DNA of 6,578 bases from Pseudonocardiales bacterium. GTDB taxonomy: Bacteria > Actinomycetota > Actinomycetes > Mycobacteriales > Jatrophihabitantaceae. Positions 1 through 6,578 of this stretch are shown in pieces. Below the pieces are notes generated by a model. The model had not been told where the DNA came from. It saw only the letters and a program-made list of their open reading frames with translations, and ran no database searches. The stretch covers positions 1 to 6,578 of the forward strand of contig JAVEEO010000421.1 of NCBI GenBank assembly GCA_030840415.1, written 5' to 3'. Both the position numbers and the translations under genes were made by a program. Position 1 is the stretch's first letter, and every line of letters starts with the position of its first letter.

Positions 1-261
1 GACGATCTCGTCCAGCGCGGCCTGCACCGCGGCCAGGTCCAGCGGCCCGGTCAGCCGCGCGGTGCCGATCACGTTGTACAGCGCCGAGGACGGTTCGAGC
101 TGTGCGAAGAACCAGATCCGCTGCTGGGCGTAGGACAGCGGCATGGCGGTCCGGTCCCCGGCCCACCGGCTGATCGCGGGCACCTGGCGGGCCGGCATCC
201 GCTCGGCGAGCAGCCGCTGGAGCTGCTCGCGCTGCGCGGCGTTGAGCATCGAGCTGCTCAT
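1..261 (-). CDS. NRPS, N-terminal start of a condensation domain (partial, runs off left edge)
   Basis: The reading frame stays open for 87 codons from an ATG at 261 to base 1. After a polar helical leader of about 38 residues (NAAQREQLQQRLLAER) it reaches PLSYAQQRIWFFAQ at residues 41-54, which is core motif C1 of NRPS condensation domains. The following LTGPLDLAAVQAALDEIV is also typical of the domain start. C domains join the upstream aminoacyl or peptidyl thioester to the amino group of the next carrier-bound residue. The HHxxxDG active site lies outside the window, so activity and stereochemical subtype cannot be judged. An AGGA sits 3 bases before the ATG; a second in-frame ATG at 249 is possible. 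Starting with a C domain means the protein must receive its donor from another protein, so it is an elongation protein. It lies downstream of the hotdog gene on the same strand and may share its transcript. Confidence 0.92.
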   Translation of the reverse strand, partial: MSSSMLNAAQREQLQRLLAERMPARQVPAISRWAGDRTAMPLSYAQQRIWFFAQLEPSSALYNVIGTARLTGPLDLAAVQAALDEIV

Positions 262-391
262 CGATCCTGGTTCAGCGGCTCGCGTGACCACACCGTCCGG
301 TACCCGCCCCTCCGTGCGCGTGCGTCGAACGGGCCGGGCGAGCGCCTCGGTGATCCGCTGTCGGCATCCACGACATCAAGCCCGAACTCTG

Positions 392-419
392 CTGGCGGGC
401 CGCCGGAGCGGCCAGTCAG
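392..419 (-). terminator. Hairpin between the hotdog gene and the minus-strand NRPS
   Basis: A GGCCGC/GCGGCC stem (398-403 with 408-413) closes on a 4-base loop. It extends outward by five more pairs after one mismatch (392-396 with 415-419, including one G-T). On the minus strand it begins 27 bases past the hotdog stop codon. No T-run follows, so it is not a classical intrinsic terminator, although such hairpins can terminate or attenuate transcription in high-GC actinomycetes. It could equally stabilise a message end or be chance in GC-rich DNA. I see nothing else supportable in the 184-bp gap (262-445). Confidence 0.33.
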
Positions 420-445
420 GAGTTTCCCGGACAACCCGGCCGCCC

Positions 446-1330
446 TCATCCCGCCGCCGCACTGCCGGCCGGATCGCTGCCGACGCAATCGCCACCGACC
501 GGTGCGAAGCTGGCCGGGTCCACGCTCAACCACTGCGCCACGCTGGTGGCCAGGGCCCTGCCGGCGCCGTCGAACAGGGCGGTCCGCACCCACGCCGTCC
601 GGCCGGACCGCCGGTCCAACCGGCCGAGCACCAGGTAGCGCTGTCCGCAGCGCGGCGGCTCGGTCAGCTCGAGCGTCATCCTGCCCAGCACCAGCGTGTC
701 CGGGTCTTCGGACGACTCCGGGTCTTCGGACGACTCCGGGTCTCCGGACGACTCCGGGTCTCCGGACGACATAGCGCTCCAGCCACCCGGGCAGTCCAGC
801 GCGGCCCAGACGAACTCCGGACGCGCGCGGCCCCCGTCGTCGGCCAGTTCCGGGGCCGGCGTCCAGGTCGCGGCGACGGTGCCCGGCCGGCCCGGCACCG
901 GGGCCGGGAAGATTTCCATACCGTCCGCCCGGTCTGTTCCGCAGACGTAGCAGGTTGGAAAGGGATGCCGGCTGAACCCGGCGAAGGTGCCGGTGAGCTG
1001 CTCGGTCGCAAGTGGTTCCAGCGGTTCGATGGCCGTCTGGTTGCCGCCGGCCACCGCGGTGGCCAGCAGCCGGTCGGCGTCCCAGAGGGTGATGCGGTCA
1101 CCGGTCCGGCGGGTCTCCAACTCGACGCCCAGGGGCGGTGGCAGCAGCAGTGTGACTGCAGCCCGGGGTGCTTCGAGCAGCGCCGCCAACCGGCCGCAGA
1201 GGTAGCCGCCTTGCGCACTCGCGGGCGGTCCGTTGAATTGTTGCGGAATCTGAATGGCGCAATCCCTTTCACGCTGCATATACATTCGTCGCGTTACGGT
1301 CGAGCCGAGCCGGAAAGAATTGAGGATCAC
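446..1330 (-). CDS. Double-hotdog thioesterase-like protein with acidic repeat insert
   Basis: This 294-codon frame (from GTG 1330) resembles actinobacterial hotdog-fold, acyl-thioesterase-like proteins, mostly annotated as hypothetical. FNGPPASAQGGYLCG at residues 32-46 marks the first hotdog unit. CYVCG at 127-131, then EIFPAPV and PEFVWAALDCPGGW at 171-184, mark the second, and LVLGRMTLELTEPP to VAQWLSV ends the fold. Many hotdog proteins hydrolyse acyl-CoA or acyl-carrier thioesters; here that role is inferred from resemblance only, and I cannot name catalytic residues. Residues 188-211 are four acidic hexapeptides, apparently inserted in the second unit and unlike anything I recall in the family. 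The start is uncertain: GTG 1330 and the ATGs at 1285 and 1279 all lack a good ribosome binding site, and the region before FNGPP is less GC-rich than the rest. Inside an NRPS cluster it might release stalled intermediates or be unrelated. It is transcribed divergently from the C-A-PCP gene. Confidence 0.82.
   Translation of the reverse strand: MILNSFRLGSTVTRRMYMQRERDCAIQIPQQFNGPPASAQGGYLCGRLAALLEAPRAAVTLLLPPPLGVELETRRTGDRITLWDADRLLATAVAGGNQTAIEPLEPLATEQLTGTFAGFSRHPFPTCYVCGTDRADGMEIFPAPVPGRPGTVAATWTPAPELADDGGRARPEFVWAALDCPGGWSAMSSGDPESSGDPESSEDPESSEDPDTLVLGRMTLELTEPPRCGQRYLVLGRLDRRSGRTAWVRTALFDGAGRALATSVAQWLSVDPASFAPVGGDCVGSDPAGSAAAG
698..769 (-). repeat. Four tandem 18-bp units coding for SS(G/E)DP(E/D)
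   Basis: Four adjacent 18-bp copies differ at only a few bases and stay in frame. They code SSGDPE, SSGDPE, SSEDPE and SSEDPD within the hotdog protein. On the plus strand the unit reads gggtcttcggacgactcc, with ctcc replacing cttc in two copies. The copies fall into two adjacent pairs, consistent with stepwise duplication or slippage. The encoded stretch is acidic and should be disordered, probably a surface loop between strands of the second hotdog. Confidence 0.9.
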
Positions 1331-1415
1331 CGTAGACCTAAGGGATCTGCTGCGCGAACGGCACGCATGGGTCTAGCCTGTCGATGAAACCGGTCCGGAC
1401 AAAGTAGTGCTGGCT

Positions 1416-1437
1416 GCACGGTCAGAAAGCACCGTGC
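1416..1437. promoter_or_regulatory. Hyphenated inverted repeat, candidate operator
   Basis: GCACGGT and ACCGTGC are perfect 7-bp inverted arms separated by the 8-bp spacer CAGAAAGC. The right arm lies within a second, shorter palindrome, AGCAC-C-GTGCT (1428-1438). The centre is about 60 bp before the GTG start of the NRPS gene and about 100 bp from the hotdog start. Dyads of this size suit a dimeric helix-turn-helix regulator, possibly the LuxR-type protein at 5245, but that link is a guess. It could instead fold as an RNA hairpin in the NRPS 5' leader. Confidence 0.4.
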
Positions 1438-1474
1438 TAATCGCCGCCAACTTTTGTCCTGCACACAACGAAGT

Positions 1475-1478
1475 GGAG
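1475..1478 (+). promoter_or_regulatory. Ribosome binding site that selects GTG 1486
   Basis: GGAG lies 7 bases before GTG 1486 but only 4 bases before the in-frame TTG 1483. Spacing and codon preference both favour GTG as the start of the C-A-PCP gene. Confidence 0.65.
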
Positions 1479-1485
1479 CCGATTG

Positions 1486-4872
<3,387 letters not shown>

Positions 4873-4939
4873 CCCATTCAGTAGTCGGACCCGTTCGGAA
4901 ATGACCTGACCGAGCGGTGGACAGCACGCAGGAGGCGGC

Positions 4940-5140
4940 ATGGACAGCGACGGGAACAACTATCGCGTCGTGGTGAACGACGAGGAGCAGTACTCGATCT
5001 GGCGGGTCGGGCTGGATATCCCGCCGGGGTGGCGGCCGGTCGGGCCGACCGGCGCCAAGCAGGACTGCCTGGACTACATCGATCAGAACTGGACGGACAT
5101 GCGGCCGGCCAGCGTTCGCCGGGCGATGCAACCCGACTGA
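4940..5140 (+). CDS. MbtH-like protein, NRPS adenylation-domain partner
   Basis: This complete 66-residue protein has the length and signature of the MbtH family. It shows NYRVVVNDEEQYSIW (7-21), PPGWRPVG (28-35), and CLDYIDQNWTDMRPASVR (43-60), including the three characteristic tryptophans W21, W31 and W51. MbtH-like proteins bind A domains in the cytosol and are often needed for their solubility or activity. Placement between two NRPS genes makes the A domains here, or others in the cluster, its likely partners. AGGAGG at 4930-4935, 4 bases before the ATG, fixes the start. One deviation is Arg22 where the family usually has proline after SIW. The 67-bp gap from the preceding NRPS stop shows no strong terminator, so one operon is likely. 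Confidence 0.97.
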   Translation: MDSDGNNYRVVVNDEEQYSIWRVGLDIPPGWRPVGPTGAKQDCLDYIDQNWTDMRPASVRRAMQPD

Positions 5141-5143
5141 GCC

Positions 5144-5167
5144 CGACCGCCCCCGCGGGATCGGTCG
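5144..5167 (+). terminator. Hairpin just after mbtH
   Basis: CGACCG (5144-5149) pairs with CGGTCG (5162-5167) around a 12-base loop that can add a short CCC/GGG inner stem. It begins 3 bases past the mbtH stop. There is no T-run, so it is at best a weak or partial terminator, perhaps lowering expression of the distal genes relative to NRPS and mbtH. Confidence 0.28.
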
Positions 5168-5180
5168 CGGCGGCGGAACT

Positions 5181-5205
5181 GGCAGGTTCCCAGCCACTGG
5201 CTGCC
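5181..5205 (+). other. Second hairpin before luxR
   Basis: GGCAG (5181-5185) pairs with CTGCC (5201-5205), and inside it CCAG (5190-5193) pairs with CTGG (5197-5200), leaving a 4-base bulge on the left. A competing fold pairs CAGCC (5191-5195) with GGCTG (5199-5203). It lies about 40 bases before the luxR start and leaves the ribosome binding site free. It may be a processing or attenuation element, or chance in GC-rich DNA. Confidence 0.25.
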
Positions 5206-5244
5206 GCAACGGCGCGCGGCCGGCGAAATTGCAAAGGAAGCATT

Positions 5245-5454
5245 ATGTCTACTGTGTCCGAAGTCATGTCTTCTTTGAGCAAAAGAGAGATCCAGATCGC
5301 CCATCTGGTGGGCTCCGGATATACGAATCGGCAGATCGCCGGCGCGTTGTTGATCAGCGAGAAAACCGTCGAAACCTACATGTCGCGAATCTTCAAAAAA
5401 CTCGAAGTGTCATCACGGACGCGGGTGGCGAATTTAGTCGGCCTCAATGCCTGA
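5245..5454 (+). CDS. Stand-alone LuxR/GerE-type helix-turn-helix regulator, 69 residues
   Basis: The protein is almost only a LuxR-family C-terminal DNA-binding domain. LSKREIQIAHLVGSGYTNRQ (11-30) begins it, IAGALLISEKTVETYMSRI (31-49) carries the scaffold and recognition helices, and FKKLEVSSRTRVANLV closes it. No receiver, ATPase or autoinducer domain precedes it; GerE of Bacillus is a well-known protein of similar size and plan. It probably binds DNA as a dimer and may control this cluster; activator or repressor cannot be told. AAAGGAAG at 5233-5240 supports the ATG at 5245, while reading further upstream would mean overlapping mbtH in another frame. By hand count the gene is about 51% GC, with about 67% GC at third positions, far below its neighbours. 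AAA, AGA, TCT and TTA codons suggest recent acquisition or relaxed codon use. Its stop overlaps the next NRPS start, so the two are probably translationally coupled. Confidence 0.9.
   Translation: MSTVSEVMSSLSKREIQIAHLVGSGYTNRQIAGALLISEKTVETYMSRIFKKLEVSSRTRVANLVGLNA
5434..5436 (+). other. TTA leucine codon in luxR (possible bldA control point)
   Basis: Codon 64 of the LuxR-type gene is TTA. I found no other in-frame TTA in the window's coding regions. In Streptomyces this codon is read by the developmentally controlled bldA tRNA and is enriched in pathway regulators. Here it lies 11 bases before the ATG of the overlapping NRPS gene. Confidence 0.85.
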
Positions 5455-6578
5455 CACCACCGTGACTGCGACCACATTGCACGAGGCGCTGGCCGCTCAG
5501 GTGACTGCGAGCCCGGACCGGGTGGCGGTCAGCGGGCCGGCCGGCAGCTTGACCTACCAGCAGCTCGGCGAGCGGTCCGACGCGCTCGCCGACCGACTGC
5601 GGCAGGCCGGCGTCGCCGCCGGTGACCTGGTCGTGCTGAGCACCGGCCGCACCCTGGAGATGATCGTCGGGCTGGTCGCGATCGCCAAGTCGGGCGCGGC
5701 CTACCTGCCGGTGGATCCCGGGGTGCCCGCGGCCCGGCTGCGCTGGCTGGTCGAGCAGGCCGGGGCGGTGCTCACCCTCACCGACGGCAGCACCGCCGCC
5801 GGCAGCGGCGCCGACGTGATGCTGGTGGCCGGCGGCCGGCCCGACCCGGCGGTCGCCCGCCCCGGCGCGGGTGCCGCCGCGGCCGGCGACCGGGACCCGC
5901 TCGCCTACGTCATCTACACCTCGGGCTCGACCGGCGAGCCGAAGGGAGTGGCGGTCAGCCACCGCAACGTGCTCGCCCTGCTGGAGCAGACCGAGGAGCT
6001 GTTCCGGTTCACCGCCGATGACGTCTGGACGATGTTCCACTCGATCGCCTTCGACTTCTCGGTCTGGGAGATCTGGGGCTCGCTGCTGCACGGCGGCCGG
6101 CTGGTGGTGGTCGCCGAGGACGTCGCCCGCTCGCCCGCTGCCTTCCTGCGGCTGCTGACCCAGGAGCGGGTCACGGTGCTCAATCAGACCCCGTCGGCGT
6201 TCCTGCCGCTGGTCGGTACCGGAACCGGCGCCGACACCGAGCTGCCCGACCTGCGGCTGTTGATCCTCGGCGGCGAGCGGGTGTCGATGCCGGCGCTGCG
6301 GCCGTGGTTGGAGCGCCACGGGGATCGGCGCCCGCGGCTGGTGAATATGTACGGGGTCACCGAGGGCACGGTGTTCTCCTCCTACCGCCCGATCGCGCTT
6401 GCCGATCTGGACCGGCCGGAGCTGAGCCCGATCGGGGCACCGTTGCCCGGAAACCGCTTCCTGGTGCTCGACGAGGACGGCCGGCCGGTTGCCGACGGCG
6501 AGCCGGGGGAGCTGTACCTGGTCGGGTCGACGGTGGCCACCGGCTACCTCGGCGTCCCGGAGTCCTCCGGTGAGCGGT
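5447..6578 (+). CDS. NRPS beginning with an adenylation domain, threonine-like pocket (partial, runs off right edge)
   Basis: The frame opens at ATG 5447, overlaps the luxR stop by 8 bp (ATGCCTGA), and stays open for 377 codons to the window edge. It starts almost directly in an A domain with no C domain before it. Visible motifs are LTYQQL near residue 36, AKSGAAYLPVDP, YTSGSTGEPKG (TSGSTG from 158), FDFSVWE (D203), LNQTPSAF (246-253), NMYGVTE (300-306), and GELYLVGS. Pocket residues by eye are D203, F204, W207, N246, I273, G275, M301, V309 and F310; the lysine position is beyond the edge. This differs from the well-known threonine code DFWNIGMVHK only by Phe for His among the nine visible positions. 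It therefore probably activates threonine or a close analogue. An A-first protein usually loads the first residue, or is a free-standing A domain delivering to a separate carrier. No strong ribosome binding site precedes it, fitting translational coupling to luxR. Confidence 0.94.
   Translation, partial: MPDTTVTATTLHEALAAQVTASPDRVAVSGPAGSLTYQQLGERSDALADRLRQAGVAAGDLVVLSTGRTLEMIVGLVAIAKSGAAYLPVDPGVPAARLRWLVEQAGAVLTLTDGSTAAGSGADVMLVAGGRPDPAVARPGAGAAAAGDRDPLAYVIYTSGSTGEPKGVAVSHRNVLALLEQTEELFRFTADDVWTMFHSIAFDFSVWEIWGSLLHGGRLVVVAEDVARSPAAFLRLLTQERVTVLNQTPSAFLPLVGTGTGADTELPDLRLLILGGERVSMPALRPWLERHGDRRPRLVNMYGVTEGTVFSSYRPIALADLDRPELSPIGAPLPGNRFLVLDEDGRPVADGEPGELYLVGSTVATGYLGVPESSGER

Larger units (their letters stand above)
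1331..1485. promoter_or_regulatory. Divergent control region between the two gene arms
   Basis: The only stretch between the oppositely oriented hotdog and C-A-PCP genes must carry, or lie beside, promoters for both directions. It is less GC-rich than the flanking genes. I see no convincing -35/-10 pair on either strand, which is common for actinomycete promoters read by eye. It contains the hyphenated inverted repeat at 1416-1437 and an 8-bp palindrome, GTCCGGAC, at 1393-1400. No coding frame with a ribosome binding site is evident within it. Confidence 0.6.

Noticed and set aside
258..593. Minus-strand frame of 111 codons filling the gap between hotdog and NRPS
   Set aside because: Overlaps the end of the hotdog gene in another frame, is Arg/Gly-rich without a domain, and lacks support as a separate gene.
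698..773. CRISPR-like or intergenic repeat array
   Set aside because: The units are directly tandem, 18 bp, without spacers, and stay in the coding frame of the hotdog gene.
143..1387. Long plus-strand frame of 414 codons over the hotdog gene
   Set aside because: Low-complexity Arg/Ala/Gly-rich translation with no recognisable domain, antisense to a gene with clear motifs; typical shadow frame in GC-rich DNA.
1483..1485. TTG as start of the C-A-PCP gene
   Set aside because: Only 4 bases from the GGAG; GTG 1486 has 7-base spacing and is a more common start.
5029..5454. Longer 141-residue version of the LuxR-type protein
   Set aside because: The extra N-terminus reads mbtH in the wrong frame and shows no domain; ATG 5245 has a good ribosome binding site and begins just before the conserved domain.

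Overview
The window is very GC-rich, with G or C dominating third codon positions, GTG starts in use and a single rare TTA leucine codon. This points to an actinomycete, most likely Streptomyces, Kitasatospora or a close relative. It is an interior slice of a nonribosomal peptide synthetase (NRPS) biosynthetic gene cluster; both outer NRPS genes run off the window edges.

Left arm, minus strand (1-1330). The first gene, read right to left, is a double-hotdog, thioesterase-like protein (446-1330) that carries an acidic hexapeptide repeated four times in tandem. After a 184-bp gap holding a good hairpin comes the 5' end of an NRPS gene (1-261) that opens with a condensation (C) domain. A 155-bp divergent control region with a perfect 7-bp hyphenated inverted repeat (1416-1437) separates the two arms.

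Right arm, plus strand (1486-6578). A one-module NRPS with C-A-PCP order and no terminal thioesterase (1486-4872) is followed by an MbtH-like adenylation partner (4940-5140). Next is a 69-residue stand-alone LuxR/GerE-type DNA-binding protein (5245-5454), then an NRPS gene starting directly with an adenylation (A) domain (5447 to beyond the window). The luxR stop and the start of this last gene overlap by 8 bp. The first A domain has an unusual pocket (DMYSGALYCK) that I cannot assign. The second reads DFWNIGMVF over the visible positions, close to threonine-activating domains.

Working together: the A-first protein could load a threonine-like unit, the C-A-PCP protein would add one residue, and the C-first protein on the other strand would continue the chain. 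MbtH would support the A domains, and the hotdog protein could act as a hydrolase on thioester intermediates. The small LuxR protein is the visible candidate for pathway regulation. Its TTA codon, just before the junction with the downstream NRPS gene, suggests that bldA tRNA supply could limit both proteins. The module order and the product are inferences; the window alone does not identify the compound.
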